Notes: a model not told the origin generated them from the sequence alone. 64,000 nucleotides of DNA from Sporosarcina trichiuri (GCF_030406775.1 NZ_CP129119.1:2204001-2268000); one strand, 5' to 3'; positions 17,931 through 27,188 are shown, counted from the first letter of the stretch. Made by a program: numbers and translations.

Positions 17931-19286
17931 TCACTGAGAGGCAGGGGATTTCAAAACATGGATCGTGATTTCCGTTCCGTCCCCTTCCTCACTTTTTATA
18001 TCCAGTTTTGCACCGAGACCGATGGCGATCTCGTTTGCAATCGAGAGACCGAGACCCGTGCCGCCCGTCTTCCGGCTGCGGTCTTCGTCCACCCGGTAGA
18101 ACCTGTCGAACAGGAACGGTATGTCCTTGGCAGGTATCCCTTTTCCATAATCACGTATGGTGATCTGCACATCGGCCCCTTTGTCGTCGACCGATACATC
18201 GATTGGCTGCTCGCTGTATTTGCGGGCATTGTCGAGAAGGATGATCATCAGCTGCTTCAAATGCTGGCTGTCTGTCACGGCCTCTGCGTGTTCCGGCGCT
18301 GCGATACGGATTTCCCGGCTGTATGCCCTGCTGACCATGGCAGCCGCCTCTTCCGCAAGCTCGCGGATTTCAGCCGGCTCGAACACATAGGATGCCGGCT
18401 CATTGTTCCGTGCCAGATCCAGCATTTGCTCGATCATGCCGGTCATCCGCTTCGTTTCACTGCGGATGGCACCGAGCGCTTCCTCGGCAAGTTTCGGCTT
18501 TTCCATCCCCCGCCGTTCGAGAAGACGCGCATAGCTGTCGATGACAGTGATCGGCGTCTTCAGTTCATGGGAAGCGTCAGAGACAAACTTTTCCTGTTTC
18601 CTATAGATCTGTTCCAGCTGAATCATCAGGTCATTGAACGTCTGTCCCATCTGCGCCAGCTCGTCTTTGCCGTCATCCGGCACAGCGATCCGCTGGAATG
18701 TCCCCGACCGGCGGCTTGCCGTCATCGCCTGGATCAGCTTTCCGATCGGCTGTGTGACGATACGGCCGAGCGTGATGCTTGAAATCATGATCGGGATCAT
18801 GGCGAACAGCGTAATGCTGATCATCACAATGCGCAGCAGCCGCAAATTCGCCTTCAGGTCGGTCAGTACTTGCGTCATCTGCAGCTGCATAACTTCACCG
18901 GTCGGCCAGATTGTCGGGATCGCGATGGACAGCGCTTCGTATCCTTCGTACGGAACGAGTGTGTACTCTTCGTCCTTACCGGGCATGGGGAACTTCTTAT
19001 CGAAACCTTCCATCGACTGCACCGTCAGGATGTCCTTGCCCGTTTCCCCGACGACTCGCAGCGCACCGTTCGGCGGTACGTAAGCACGCAGGATGATTTC
19101 CGCTTCCTCCTCATCGGTCATCTTGCTGAGGGCGACCGTCAGCTCCTTGGCGCTTCCGAGCAGCTGGCTGTATTCGGTATGGTGCTGGGTCCTGTCGAAT
19201 GTGAAATAGATGCCGAGATTGCTTAAGATCAGGACGATCAGCATCATCAGCGTCGACAGGGAGTGGATTTTCGTCTTAAGCTTCAT
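17931..19286 (-). CDS. Envelope-sensing histidine kinase (YkoH/ArlS-like)
   Basis: A 451-residue kinase with two membrane helices (about 8-30 and 150-172) enclosing an extracytoplasmic domain, then a HAMP region, a HisKA domain with the phospho-site His in [20 protein letters not shown], and an ATPase domain with DNARKY, DYGKGIP and [13 protein letters not shown]. Its ATG lies inside the last codons of the regulator gene upstream (11-bp overlap with the restored frame). The partner regulator is frameshifted, so the pair may be non-functional in this strain unless the shift is a sequence error. Confidence 0.92.
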   Translation of the reverse strand: MKLKTKIHSLSTLMMLIVLILSNLGIYFTFDRTQHHTEYSQLLGSAKELTVALSKMTDEEEAEIILRAYVPPNGALRVVGETGKDILTVQSMEGFDKKFPMPGKDEEYTLVPYEGYEALSIAIPTIWPTGEVMQLQMTQVLTDLKANLRLLRIVMISITLFAMIPIMISSITLGRIVTQPIGKLIQAMTASRRSGTFQRIAVPDDGKDELAQMGQTFNDLMIQLEQIYRKQEKFVSDASHELKTPITVIDSYARLLERRGMEKPKLAEEALGAIRSETKRMTGMIEQMLDLARNNEPASYVFEPAEIRELAEEAAAMVSRAYSREIRIAAPEHAEAVTDSQHLKQLMIILLDNARKYSEQPIDVSVDDKGADVQITIRDYGKGIPAKDIPFLFDRFYRVDEDRSRKTGGTGLGLSIANEIAIGLGAKLDIKSEEGDGTEITIHVLKSPASQ

Positions 19287-19976
19287 GCTTGGAATCTTTC
19301 AGCGCATAGCCCACCCCGCGCACGGTATGGATGAAAGACGGGCCGTCTTCCCGGTCGATTTTCTTCCGCACATAGCGGACATAGACATCCACCACGTTGT
19401 ATCCCCGTAGTAATCAAAGCCCCAGACGGCGTCCAGCAGCTGTTCCCTCGTCAGCACCTGATTCGGATGCGTCAGCAAGTGGAGCAGCAGATCGTACTCA
19501 CGCGGAGTCAGCTCGATCAGCTCTCCGTCACGCCGGACCTCCCGTGTCTGATCATGGATGGACAGTCCGTCCACTTCATGGAGATGGGTGTCTTCTTCCA
19601 CGGTGCCTTTCGGCGAAAACCGGAGGGCAGAACGGATGCGCGCGAGCAGTTCTTCGATTTCGAACGGCTTCGTCACATAGTCATTCGCCCCGAGGTCAAG
19701 CCCTGTCACTTTGTCTTCCATATCACTTTTGGCCGTCAGCAGGATCACAGGCGTCAGCGTGCCGTCCGCCCGGATCCGACGGAGTACGTCAAGCCCATTC
19801 AGGCCCGGCAGCATGAGATCGAGCAGCACGAGGTCCCACTCTCCTTCCCGGTATTTGATGAGCCCGTCTGTTCCTGTATGGCAGGCTGCCACTTCATACC
19901 CTTCAAATTCAAGTTCCAGCTGCAGCACCCGCGCGATGCTTTCTTCGTCTTCAATGATCAGCAGTTTATCCGCCAT
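19276..19976 (-). pseudogene. OmpR-family response regulator with a frameshift in its DNA-binding domain
   Basis: The receiver domain (LLIIEDEESIARVLQLELEF, phospho-Asp in LVLLDLMLPGLNG, Lys in YVTKPFEIEELLARI) and most of the winged helix ([34 protein letters not shown]) are in one frame. After GDT that frame runs into a foreign tail and stops at 19299. Reading one base on restores the standard ending, [15 protein letters not shown] then [13 protein letters not shown], and a stop at 19276 overlapping the kinase start. One base is missing near 19398-19400. The full protein would be about 233 residues, YkoG-like. It may be a real mutation or a base-calling error. Confidence 0.88.
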
Positions 19977-20072
19977 GTCGGTTCACCTTTTCTTTCCTAT
20001 ACCCAGCAGGCACACTTGCCAGCGCAGTGCCGTGCAGTTTCCTTCTATTCTATCAGTTTTTCATCCGGCCGG

Positions 20073-20112
20073 ATAAAAAAAGAGATCCCGCAGCCGGTGC
20101 GGGATCTCTTCT
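20073..20112 (-). terminator. Terminator after uppP
   Basis: AGAGATCCCGCA (20081-20092) pairs with TGCGGGATCTCT (20098-20109), with T residues following on the minus strand. Confidence 0.88.
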
Positions 20113-20939
20113 TATAGAAATACGATGACAGCGAGAATGGCCGCCAGGATGATGCGGTAGATGGCGAATGGCACGAGCTTGATCTTCGAGATCAGCGCCA
20201 GGAAGAAACGGATCGAGATCAGCGAAAATACGAACGCACTGAGGAATCCGACGACGTAGAACGAAAGATGATCCGCCGATAAGTATTCCCAGTTTTTCAA
20301 AACCGAAACGAGACTTGCCCCCATCATGATCGGCACCGCCATGATGAAGGTGAAGTCAGCGGCCGTCCTGTGGTTCATGCCGAACAGGACACCCCCCGAA
20401 ATGGTTGCACCGGAACGCGAGAACCCGGGCCATAGTGAGAGACACTGGACGAGACCGACCGTGAAGGCCTGACGGTAGGTGATCTGATCCAGGCTCGTCA
20501 CCCGTGGTTTCTTCGGCCCGAAGCGGTCAGCTGCAATCATGAGGACAGCCCCAGCGACCAAGGCGAAGATCACCGTTTTGACGCCGAACAAGTAGTCGTC
20601 GATCAGGTCTTTCAATGCGAATCCGAGGATGACCGCCGGCAGCATGCCGACGATGACGTGCAGCAGGTTGAAACTCTTGCTCGCCGGCTGTCCGTCGACT
20701 TTGTACAGGCCGACGAGGCTGAACAGCCGCTTCCAGAAGACGACGACCACCGCCAGGATCGAGCCGAGCTGGATGACGATCTTGAAGGTGATGGAAGGGT
20801 ATTTCCCGAGAAACTCCTCACTCTTCAGCCACATATCATCCACGATGATCAGATGCCCGGTGGATGAAACGGGCGCAAACTCCGTCATCCCTTCGACAAA
20901 CCCGAGGATCAGGGATTTCAGTAATTCAAATAAGTCCAT
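20112..20939 (-). CDS. uppP: Undecaprenyl-diphosphatase (BacA/UppP)
   Basis: A 275-residue membrane enzyme that dephosphorylates undecaprenyl pyrophosphate so that the lipid carrier of cell-wall synthesis can be reused; it also gives bacitracin tolerance. Both catalytic motifs are present: EGMTEFAPVSSTGHLI near the N-terminus (Glu-rich motif and Ser/His) and PGFSRSGATISGG in the middle. It lies 6 bp after the DedA gene, so the two are probably one transcript, and both proteins work on undecaprenyl phosphate metabolism or flipping, which makes the pairing sensible. Confidence 0.95.
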   Translation of the reverse strand: MDLFELLKSLILGFVEGMTEFAPVSSTGHLIIVDDMWLKSEEFLGKYPSITFKIVIQLGSILAVVVVFWKRLFSLVGLYKVDGQPASKSFNLLHVIVGMLPAVILGFALKDLIDDYLFGVKTVIFALVAGAVLMIAADRFGPKKPRVTSLDQITYRQAFTVGLVQCLSLWPGFSRSGATISGGVLFGMNHRTAADFTFIMAVPIMMGASLVSVLKNWEYLSADHLSFYVVGFLSAFVFSLISIRFFLALISKIKLVPFAIYRIILAAILAVIVFL

Positions 20940-20945
20940 TGTCTG

Positions 20946-21557
20946 TTACCTCCGCTTTCTGTAAAAGGCTATGTACCGGAGGCCTGCAAAGACCAATCCA
21001 GCCAGAAGAAGTGCATAGATGATGACGGAATACGTATCCATATACTGGAGGACGAGTTTCCAATGGGTGCCGAGCTGCATGCCGAGGGCGATCAGCACAG
21101 TGTTCCAGACGAAGCTGCCGATTGCGGTCAGTATCACGAACAGCGGGAAATTCATGCCCGCCATGCCTGCGGGTATCGAAATCAGGCTCCGGACGAGCGG
21201 GATGACACGGCAGAGGAGCACCGTCCATGGACCGTACTTGCGGAACCAGGCATCCGCCCGCCGGATGTCGTGCCGGGTGACCCGCAGCCACTTCCCATGA
21301 CGGTCCGCAAGTCTTTCCAGACGCTGTATGTCCATGAACATGCCGATCCCATATAGGATCATGGCGCCGATGACAGACCCCGCTGTCGCTGCGGTGATCA
21401 TCCATACCGCCGACAGCTCCCGGGAAACGGTCAGGAAGCCGCCGAACGTCAAAATCAGCTCGGATGGAATCGGCGGAAAGACGTTCTCGATGAGAATCAA
21501 TGCCAGCACGCCAAAATAGCCATACTGCTCCAGCACGGCCAGTATCCAGCCTTCCAT
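20946..21557 (-). CDS. DedA-family membrane protein
   Basis: A 203-residue membrane protein of the DedA/SNARE-associated family, some members of which flip undecaprenyl phosphate. Motifs include ENVFPPIPSELIL (re-entrant loop with acidic residue), and FRKYGPWTVLLCRVIPLVRSLISIPAGMAGM carrying the conserved Arg. The open frame reaches 21587, but the ATG at 21557 has GGGAGG six bases before it and is preferred. It is followed at 6 bp by uppP. Confidence 0.9.
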   Translation of the reverse strand: MEGWILAVLEQYGYFGVLALILIENVFPPIPSELILTFGGFLTVSRELSAVWMITAATAGSVIGAMILYGIGMFMDIQRLERLADRHGKWLRVTRHDIRRADAWFRKYGPWTVLLCRVIPLVRSLISIPAGMAGMNFPLFVILTAIGSFVWNTVLIALGMQLGTHWKLVLQYMDTYSVIIYALLLAGLVFAGLRYIAFYRKRR

Positions 21558-21689
21558 CCATGCCCTCCCTTCCTTTTCATTTATCATACAGCCATTGCGC
21601 CGCCCGAAGAAGAGGAAATTTCAGTGCCGCCTCTCCATCATAAGGCCGGTGTATGTACCCAGGGACTTCTGATACTCCGGAGCGGTCGG

Positions 21690-21825
21690 ATTCCGCTCAT
21701 AAACAGGCCCGTTCCGCTCATAAACCACGGAAAATGATCATAAACCTTGAAAAGTGATCATAAACCACGGAAAACGCTCATAAAGCCGTCAAAGTGATCA
21801 TAAACCACATAATTGCGCTCATAAC
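21690..21825 (-). repeat. Phased 20-bp repeat array, locus A
   Basis: Seven units whose CAT cores lie at 21698, 21719, 21739, 21759, 21779, 21799 and 21820, so the period is 20 bp with two 21-bp steps. On the minus strand the cores read TTTATGAGCG or TTTATGATCA, usually followed by CTTT or TTCC. About 10 bases are conserved and about 10 vary per unit. It lies upstream of dedA and downstream of the thiolase gene. Related arrays occur at 29.2-29.6 and 49.6 kb. I do not recognise the family. Confidence 0.85.
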
Positions 21826-22046
21826 TTCACACAATCGATCAGGCCTGCCGCCTTTTCCTCCGCACGGTTTCCCGCCAAACGATAGGTTACGGCCCCTCCG
21901 CTGTGATTTCCGTGAAGACCGTCAGCTTGTTCCTTTTTATCGCGGCACGAGCCCGTCGGACACCGGCTTTCGACCCGCGGGACCCGGTCTGTCCGACATA
22001 TGGACGACGCACGGCAGAGCAGGTTTCCCCTTTCCCTGCCAGTGTA
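21826..22046. other. Non-coding stretch between repeat array and thiolase terminator
   Basis: No supported gene. A single AATCGATCA at 21833 resembles the unit core of the 21-bp array at 24.6 kb. A 99-codon minus-strand frame here is Arg-rich and has no ribosome site. Confidence 0.45.
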
Positions 22047-22086
22047 CGAAAACAGGCGGCCGTCTATGACTGGCCGCCTGTTTCGG
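22047..22086 (-). terminator. Terminator after the thiolase gene
   Basis: AAACAGGCGGCC (22050-22061) pairs with GGCCGCCTGTTT (22072-22083); on the minus strand TTTTCG follows. Confidence 0.8.
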
Positions 22087-22134
22087 TATCGCTCTGTCCG
22101 CTCTATCCTTACATGCATATTCCGGATGTCGCTT

Positions 22135-23286
22135 TCAATGAATCATTTCAATGATCGTGGCGTTCGCCATTCCCATACCTTCGCAGATCGCCAGCAGGCC
22201 GTATCGTCCGCCGGAAGCTTTCAGCTCATGCAGCAGCGACACGAGCAGCTTTGTTCCTGTCGCTCCAAGAGGGTGGCCAAGCGCGATCGCGCCGCCGTTG
22301 ACGTTGAGCTTTTTCGGATCTGCTCCTGTTTCCGCCAGCCAGGCGAGCGGCACGGAGGCGAACGCTTCATTCACTTCGTACAGATCCATTTCATCGATCG
22401 TCATTCCTGCTTTTCGGAGCACCTGGCGGGTCGCTTCGATCGGCCCTGTCAGCATGAGTGTCGGGTCCGATCCGACAACCGTACGGGCGACGATCCGCGC
22501 CAGCGGCCGGACGCCGAGCTGTTCGGCTTTCTCGAGGCTCATGAGCAGTACGGCGGATGCCCCGTCGCTCATCTGGCTTGCATTCCCCGCTGTGATGACC
22601 CCATTTTCGTCGAACACCGTCCGCAGGCCCGCCAGCGCGGCCGGTGTCGTATCGGGGCGGGGCCCTTCATCTTCCATGAACAGCTCGGCCGTGCCGTCGG
22701 CGCTGACGACCGGTACCGGGACAATCTCCTCGCTGAATCGTCCCCCGTCGATGGCCTGCATCGCCTTCTGATGACTTTCATAGGCATACTGATCGAGCCT
22801 CTCCCTGGACAGGTTCCATTTCCGGGCGATCCGTTCGGCGGACAATCCCTGATTGATAATCTCGTAACGCGCCGTCAACTTGGCGCTCGGTTTTGCGGCA
22901 TGCATATTGGAGAACATCGGCTCCCGCGTCATACTTTCCACGCCGCCCGCAACCACGATATCCATGTCACCACTTGCAATCGCCTGTGAAGCGAAGTGTA
23001 CCGCCTGCTGGCTCGATCCGCATTGACGGTCGATGGTGACCCCAGGCACGCGGACCGGAAAGCCTGCAATGAGAGCAGCTGTCCTGGCGATGTTGCCGCC
23101 CTGTTCACCGGATTGCGTCACGCAGCCCAGGATCACATCTTCCGCCTCATCCTTTGAAACCCCTGCACGCGTCATCAGTTCGTCCAGGACAAGTGCCGCC
23201 AGCTCATCAGGCCGTGTTCCGGATAAACTCCCTTTCCGCCGTCCGACCGGTGTCCTGACACCCGCCACAATTACCGTCTCTTTCAT
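22135..23286 (-). CDS. fadA: Acetyl-CoA acyltransferase (thiolase)
   Basis: A 383-residue thiolase. The nucleophile Cys sits in DRQCGSSQQAVHFA near residue 90, the second motif is NVNGGAIALGHPLGATG, and the C-terminal catalytic Cys is in LAICEGMGMANATI. Thiolases of this group perform the last step of fatty-acid beta-oxidation or condense acetyl-CoA; FadA is favoured by length and motif form, but no other beta-oxidation gene is adjacent, so an acetyl-CoA acetyltransferase role is possible. It is divergent from the liaI gene. Confidence 0.88.
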   Translation of the reverse strand: MKETVIVAGVRTPVGRRKGSLSGTRPDELAALVLDELMTRAGVSKDEAEDVILGCVTQSGEQGGNIARTAALIAGFPVRVPGVTIDRQCGSSQQAVHFASQAIASGDMDIVVAGGVESMTREPMFSNMHAAKPSAKLTARYEIINQGLSAERIARKWNLSRERLDQYAYESHQKAMQAIDGGRFSEEIVPVPVVSADGTAELFMEDEGPRPDTTPAALAGLRTVFDENGVITAGNASQMSDGASAVLLMSLEKAEQLGVRPLARIVARTVVGSDPTLMLTGPIEATRQVLRKAGMTIDEMDLYEVNEAFASVPLAWLAETGADPKKLNVNGGAIALGHPLGATGTKLLVSLLHELKASGGRYGLLAICEGMGMANATIIEMIH

Positions 23287-23382
23287 AGCTGCCCCTCCTC
23301 AACCTTCAAATAGTTATAGTTTTCCAACAACTATACCAATGAATGAAAACGTCTTCAACTGCCAATTCGTCATCTTCCGCCG

Positions 23383-23454
23383 CATCTCAGCCTAAAGACT
23401 GAGATGAATCTCCGTACAGCGCCTGTTTGGCAGGCAGGGGAAACATCTTATGAT
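23383..23454 (+). promoter_or_regulatory. liaI promoter with an upstream inverted repeat (candidate LiaR operator)
   Basis: CATCTCAG (23383-23390) and CTGAGATG (23399-23406) form a perfect 8-bp inverted repeat with an 8-bp spacer. TTGGCA (23427-23432) and TATGAT (23449-23454) form a sigma-A promoter with a 16-bp spacer. The repeat is centred about 67 bp before the predicted start, a usual place for an activator. LiaR is the obvious candidate because liaFSR follows; binding is inferred. Confidence 0.68.
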
Positions 23455-23486
23455 AGGGATACAAACGAAGGGAGGCCATCATCACC

Positions 23487-23834
23487 ATGAAAAAATTTGC
23501 ACTCGCATCACTCGGAATCATCGCGGCCATCGTCGCTGTCGCGAATATCGGTTCAATCGCTGCGCTTGCCCTGTCCGCTGCAGCCGTATTCTTCGGCCTG
23601 CATTATATACGGAAAAGCGGATCGGGATTCGTCCGCTTCCTCGCCGGCTTCGTGGTCGTGATCGGGATCTTGTCGGGCATCTCAAATATCCCGGCATTCA
23701 TCGGACTGCTCGCTGCTGCCGGTGCGTACTATGCATGGCGCACTTGGAAGAAGGAGAAGCGTGCCGACGATCCCATCATCGACGCAGACCCATTCACGAA
23801 ATTCGAGAAACAATGGAACGAGTTCACAAAATAA
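23487..23834 (+). CDS. liaI: LiaI-like small membrane protein
   Basis: A 115-residue membrane protein with about four short hydrophobic helices in residues 3-90 and a charged C-terminal tail (RTWKKEKRADDPIIDADPF). The position directly before a PspA-family gene and upstream of liaFSR matches LiaI, the membrane anchor that recruits LiaH under cell-wall antibiotic stress. Sequence similarity between LiaI proteins is low, so the name rests mostly on context. A GGGAGG ribosome site lies before the ATG, and a clear promoter lies 33 bp upstream. Confidence 0.72.
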   Translation: MKKFALASLGIIAAIVAVANIGSIAALALSAAAVFFGLHYIRKSGSGFVRFLAGFVVVIGILSGISNIPAFIGLLAAAGAYYAWRTWKKEKRADDPIIDADPFTKFEKQWNEFTK

Positions 23835-23846
23835 GGAGGTCATTGC

Positions 23847-24455
23847 ATGAACGAACTATGGTATAAATTCAAATTTGCCGTACAGGAAGACTTGGAGAAG
23901 CTGACAGAAAAACGGACACCCCACCATGCAGCCGATGTATTGAACGAGACGATCAAGGAAGCGGAACAGCAGACGGCTGCCGTCGGGAAACTGATGGACC
24001 GGCAGCGGTTGCTGCGGGATGAGATCACGAAGGAACTGGCGGAAGCGGAACGGATGGCCGCCAAACGGAAGGAGCAGCTGCAGCTGGCCGAAGCCACGGA
24101 GGATGACGAGCTGATCAGCTATGCAGCTGATGAAGTCCATGCTTATGAAAGACGCCGGGATGAACTCCAGGCACTCGCAGACGAGACGACCCAGTCGATG
24201 CTCAAGCTCGAACGGCGCTTCGAAAACATGAAACACAAAGTGAAAGACATGAAAGTCCGCCGGCTCAAGCTGATGGGCGAGGAGAACGAAAATCGCGCAA
24301 ACTACCGGATGGACAGAATCTTCAATGCCGATCTGACGCCGCGTAACGAGTTTGACAGTGATAAGGACGACCACACTCCTGGTGATATCGCATCCATGCG
24401 TCAGCGTCTAGACAAATTGACGGCCGACGAAGCAGGCCGGACGGAAATCGTGTAA
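23847..24455 (+). CDS. liaH: LiaH-like phage-shock protein A homologue
   Basis: A 202-residue almost entirely helical, coiled-coil protein of the PspA/IM30 family (KFAVQEDLEKLTEKRTP, then long Glu/Lys/Arg-rich heptads from about 25 to 165). LiaH forms large rings that protect the membrane when lipid II cycling is disturbed. It starts 12 bp after liaI with an AAGGAGG ribosome site. The C-terminal 40 residues are acidic and probably unstructured. LiaH rather than PspA is chosen from the Lia context. Confidence 0.88.
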   Translation: MNELWYKFKFAVQEDLEKLTEKRTPHHAADVLNETIKEAEQQTAAVGKLMDRQRLLRDEITKELAEAERMAAKRKEQLQLAEATEDDELISYAADEVHAYERRRDELQALADETTQSMLKLERRFENMKHKVKDMKVRRLKLMGEENENRANYRMDRIFNADLTPRNEFDSDKDDHTPGDIASMRQRLDKLTADEAGRTEIV

Positions 24456-24557
24456 ACTAAGAGAAACAGCAGCTGGCTGACCGGACGGCAGAGGAACTAG
24501 TGCCGGCCCGGCAGCCGTTTTGCCTGCATGGGATGCCGGTGGGCGCACGATGGACGG

Positions 24558-24704
24558 AATGGATCGCTTTGCTGGCCTAATCGAGCGGTTCGCGAACACA
24601 ATCGATCACTTTGTCAGTGAAATGGATCGGTTTCCAGGCTGAATCGATCGCTTCGCCAGCACAATGGATCGGTCCCCCGCCCGAATGGATCGCTTTGCTG
24701 GTAA
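24558..24704 (+). repeat. Seven-unit 21-bp tandem array between liaH and liaF
   Basis: The triplet AAT starts at 24558, 24579, 24600, 24621, 24642, 24663 and 24684, an exact 21-bp period over seven units. The next six bases are GGATCG, CGAGCG, CGATCA, GGATCG, CGATCG, GGATCG and GGATCG, often followed by CTTT, GTTT or CTTC; the remaining bases vary. GATC is present in six of seven units. It occupies half of the liaH-liaF gap. It resembles the 20-bp arrays elsewhere in the window (GATCACTTT in both), but is a separate type. Confidence 0.92.
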
Positions 24705-24756
24705 ATCTACACACCGCAGCTATATCAATGACTTCGAGAAAGGAGGAAGACAACGC

Positions 24757-25458
24757 ATGAAACGGACAAAGACGGAGCGCTTCACACTGTGGATCGTCGC
24801 TTTTTTCCTGCTGGTTTTCGTGGAAGCCGGCCTGTTTGGCAACGGCAATGTCATCTTCTTCTTTCTCGGTGCCATTGTGCTGTACTACGGGACACACCAG
24901 CGCTCCAAATGGATGGTATTTACGGCCGGCGTCTTCATCATCATCGCGCTTCTGTCCCTCTGGAGCCTCCGACTGCTCATTTTCGGCATTCTGCTCTATC
25001 TCGTGATACGGCTCTGGAAAGGGACGCCTGCGGAGGAAATCATGCGCCCGCTGAAGGAGATGGAACGGCAGACGCCGAACGGCATCTGGAAAGACCGGCT
25101 GTTCTCCCAGCAGTCGACTCCATTCACTTCGTACGAATGGCAGGACGTCCATGTGCAGGGCCTGATCGGCGACTTCCATATCGATGTGACGGACACCGTG
25201 CTGCCAAAAGAAACATCGCTCATCTCCATCCGACAGGGACTCGGCCGCGTGAAGGTCGAGCTGCCGTACGATCTGCCAGTCCGTGTTCACTGTTCCATCC
25301 TGTTCGGGGAGTGCCGGCTGTTCGACCTGGAGCCGAAACGGCTGCTGAACGAATCGATCCATATGAAAGACGGCTATGATCGGAATATAGGAGCGGAAGC
25401 GGAACTCATCATCTCCATCTCCGTCCGGTTTGGTGATATCGAGGTGATCCGGAAATGA
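24757..25458 (+). CDS. liaF: LiaF-like inhibitor of the Lia kinase
   Basis: A 233-residue protein with about four membrane helices in residues 8-85 and a cytoplasmic C-terminal domain of the LiaF/VraT type ([55 protein letters not shown]). LiaF holds LiaS inactive until the lipid II cycle is disturbed. The ATG at 24757 (MKRTKTERF) follows GGAGG by 11 bases; the frame is open to 24664, but there it reads through the tandem array. It overlaps liaS by 4 bp. Confidence 0.9.
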   Translation: MKRTKTERFTLWIVAFFLLVFVEAGLFGNGNVIFFFLGAIVLYYGTHQRSKWMVFTAGVFIIIALLSLWSLRLLIFGILLYLVIRLWKGTPAEEIMRPLKEMERQTPNGIWKDRLFSQQSTPFTSYEWQDVHVQGLIGDFHIDVTDTVLPKETSLISIRQGLGRVKVELPYDLPVRVHCSILFGECRLFDLEPKRLLNESIHMKDGYDRNIGAEAELIISISVRFGDIEVIRK

Positions 25459-26498
25459 GTGGATTTTTCTGGCGGGCGATCCTCCTGTCGTTCCTGTTCC
25501 TCGCCGCTACGGCAGCCGGCGTCTATGGTCTGGTTGAATACGCCCCGGTCCTCGAATGGCAGCAGCTGTTCGAGGATGAATTGCTTGAAGTGCCGCTTGG
25601 TGTCTGGCTCGCAGCCGTGCCAATTGCACTTGGCTGGTCGTTCTCCGGCTGGATTTACGGCATTGCACGCAACCGTGAAAAAGCAGTGGAGCGGAGTCTC
25701 GGGCAGCTGGCGGAGGAAAATCCCCAGCCGTCCACGAAAGGGCTGTCCCGTAAACTGAAGCGGTCGGTCGACGAAATATCGGAAGTGCTCGATACGCAGA
25801 AACGCAGCCTGCAGAGGATCACCGACCAGCGCGCGGAGGATCAGGATAAAATCATCCAGGAGCGGCTGATCGAAGAACGGCAGCGGCTTGCTCGCGAACT
25901 TCACGATTCCGTCTCCCAGCAGCTGTTCGCCGCGTCCATGCTTCTGTCCTCTTTGACCGAGCAGCCGACAGCGGACGCCGCTCGGAAACCACTGTTGCAA
26001 GTCGAACGGATGGTGCAGCAGGCGCAGCTCGAAATGAGAGCGCTCTTGCTGCACTTACGGCCGGCCGTCCTCAACAGCAAGACGCTGAAGGAAGGACTGG
26101 AAGAGCTGCTGGTGGAACTGCAGCAGAAAGTGACATTCACGATCCGGTACCGGCTTGAAGATGTGCCGTTGTCAAAAGGCGCGGAAGACCACTTGTTCCG
26201 CATCGCCCAGGAGACCTTGTCGAACACGCTGCGCCATGCCCAGGCGACGGAAGTCGATGTGCTGTTCATAAGCCGGGATGAGCTGGCCATCTTCCGCGTG
26301 CAGGATAACGGCGTCGGCTTCAGTGAGATGCCGGATCGCGGAGGCGCCTACGGCCTGCAGAACGTGAAAGAGCGCGCCGTCGAAATCGGCGGCGTCTGTA
26401 AGATCGTTTCCGTCCCTTCCCAAGGGACCATCGTGGAAGTGAAATTGCCGATTCGTAAAGGAGAGGATACCCATGATCCGTATACTGCTCGCGGATGA
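25455..26498 (+). CDS. liaS: LiaS sensor histidine kinase
   Basis: A 347-residue kinase with two N-terminal membrane helices (about 5-28 and 50-70) and almost no extracytoplasmic domain, as in intramembrane-sensing kinases. The HisKA_3 site is the His in [16 protein letters not shown], and the ATPase domain ends with [19 protein letters not shown]. The family answers to cell-wall antibiotics such as bacitracin, under control of LiaF. It overlaps liaF by 4 bp and liaR by 26 bp. Confidence 0.93.
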   Translation: MSGFFWRAILLSFLFLAATAAGVYGLVEYAPVLEWQQLFEDELLEVPLGVWLAAVPIALGWSFSGWIYGIARNREKAVERSLGQLAEENPQPSTKGLSRKLKRSVDEISEVLDTQKRSLQRITDQRAEDQDKIIQERLIEERQRLARELHDSVSQQLFAASMLLSSLTEQPTADAARKPLLQVERMVQQAQLEMRALLLHLRPAVLNSKTLKEGLEELLVELQQKVTFTIRYRLEDVPLSKGAEDHLFRIAQETLSNTLRHAQATEVDVLFISRDELAIFRVQDNGVGFSEMPDRGGAYGLQNVKERAVEIGGVCKIVSVPSQGTIVEVKLPIRKGEDTHDPYTARG

Positions 26499-27108
26499 TC
26501 ATGAAATGGTGCGCATTGGCGTGTCCGCCTATTTGAGCATGCAGGACGATATGGAAGTGGTTGCCGAAGCGTCGGACGGCGGGGAAGCCGTGGAGAAAGC
26601 ACTCGCCCTCCGTCCCGACGTCATCCTGATGGATATGGTGATGCCGGTCATGACCGGCGCGGAGGCGACGGGCGAAATCATCCGGCAGTGGCCGGAAGCC
26701 CGCATCATCATAGTCACCAGCTTCCTCGACGACGATAAGGTGTATCCGGCTCTCGAAGCCGGCGCTTCCAGTTACATTCTGAAGACCTCCAATGCGTCAC
26801 GGATTGCACAGGCGATCCGCGATACAGCACAGGGGCAGAGCGTGCTGGAACCGGAAGTGACGAGCAAGATGATGGAGAAGATGCGAAGCGGAGCGCCGGA
26901 TCAGCCGCTCCATGAAAGCCTGACAGAACGGGAACTTGAAACGCTTCTGCTTCTGGCGAAAGGCAGGTCCAACCAGGAGATTGCGGACGAACTGTTCATC
27001 TCCCTGAAGACGGTGAAGACACATGTCAGCAATGTCCTGTCGAAGCTTGACGTCCAGGACCGCACCCAGGCGGTCATCTACGCCTTTCAGCACCATCTCG
27101 CCAATTGA
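26473..27108 (+). CDS. liaR: LiaR response regulator
   Basis: A 211-residue NarL-type regulator: receiver domain with DDHE at the N-terminus, phospho-Asp in [10 protein letters not shown], Thr/Ser in IIIVTSF and Lys in SYILKTS, then a LuxR helix-turn-helix ([38 protein letters not shown]). LiaR activates the liaIH promoter; an inverted repeat suited to it lies before liaI. The start lies within the liaS gene, so translation is coupled. Confidence 0.93.
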   Translation: MIRILLADDHEMVRIGVSAYLSMQDDMEVVAEASDGGEAVEKALALRPDVILMDMVMPVMTGAEATGEIIRQWPEARIIIVTSFLDDDKVYPALEAGASSYILKTSNASRIAQAIRDTAQGQSVLEPEVTSKMMEKMRSGAPDQPLHESLTERELETLLLLAKGRSNQEIADELFISLKTVKTHVSNVLSKLDVQDRTQAVIYAFQHHLAN

Positions 27109-27119
27109 GATTTACAAAC

Positions 27120-27160
27120 GAAAAACCGCATGACACCGATCCGGGTGCCATGCGGTTTAT
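27120..27160. terminator. Bidirectional terminator between liaR and the channel gene
   Basis: AAACCGCATG and CATGCGGTTT arms pair in convergent intergenic DNA, with an A-run on one side and T residues on the other. Confidence 0.85.
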
Positions 27161-27188
27161 TCGGTTTACCTGAAACCTGACGGCCGTC

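Noticed and set aside
17120..17968. Leu/Arg-rich plus-strand frame of 282 codons
   Set aside because: It is the antisense of the Pro/Gln/Lys linker gene; composition bias keeps it open.
19299..19420. Programmed frameshift in the response regulator
   Set aside because: No slippery heptamer or stimulatory hairpin is visible at the shift; mutation or sequence error is simpler.
24577..25362. Long minus-strand frame with a heptapeptide repeat (AIHS, PIHC, AIDS type)
   Set aside because: It is the reverse reading of liaF plus the 21-bp array; the array's 21-bp period makes a 7-residue repeat in any open frame. No ribosome site or family match.
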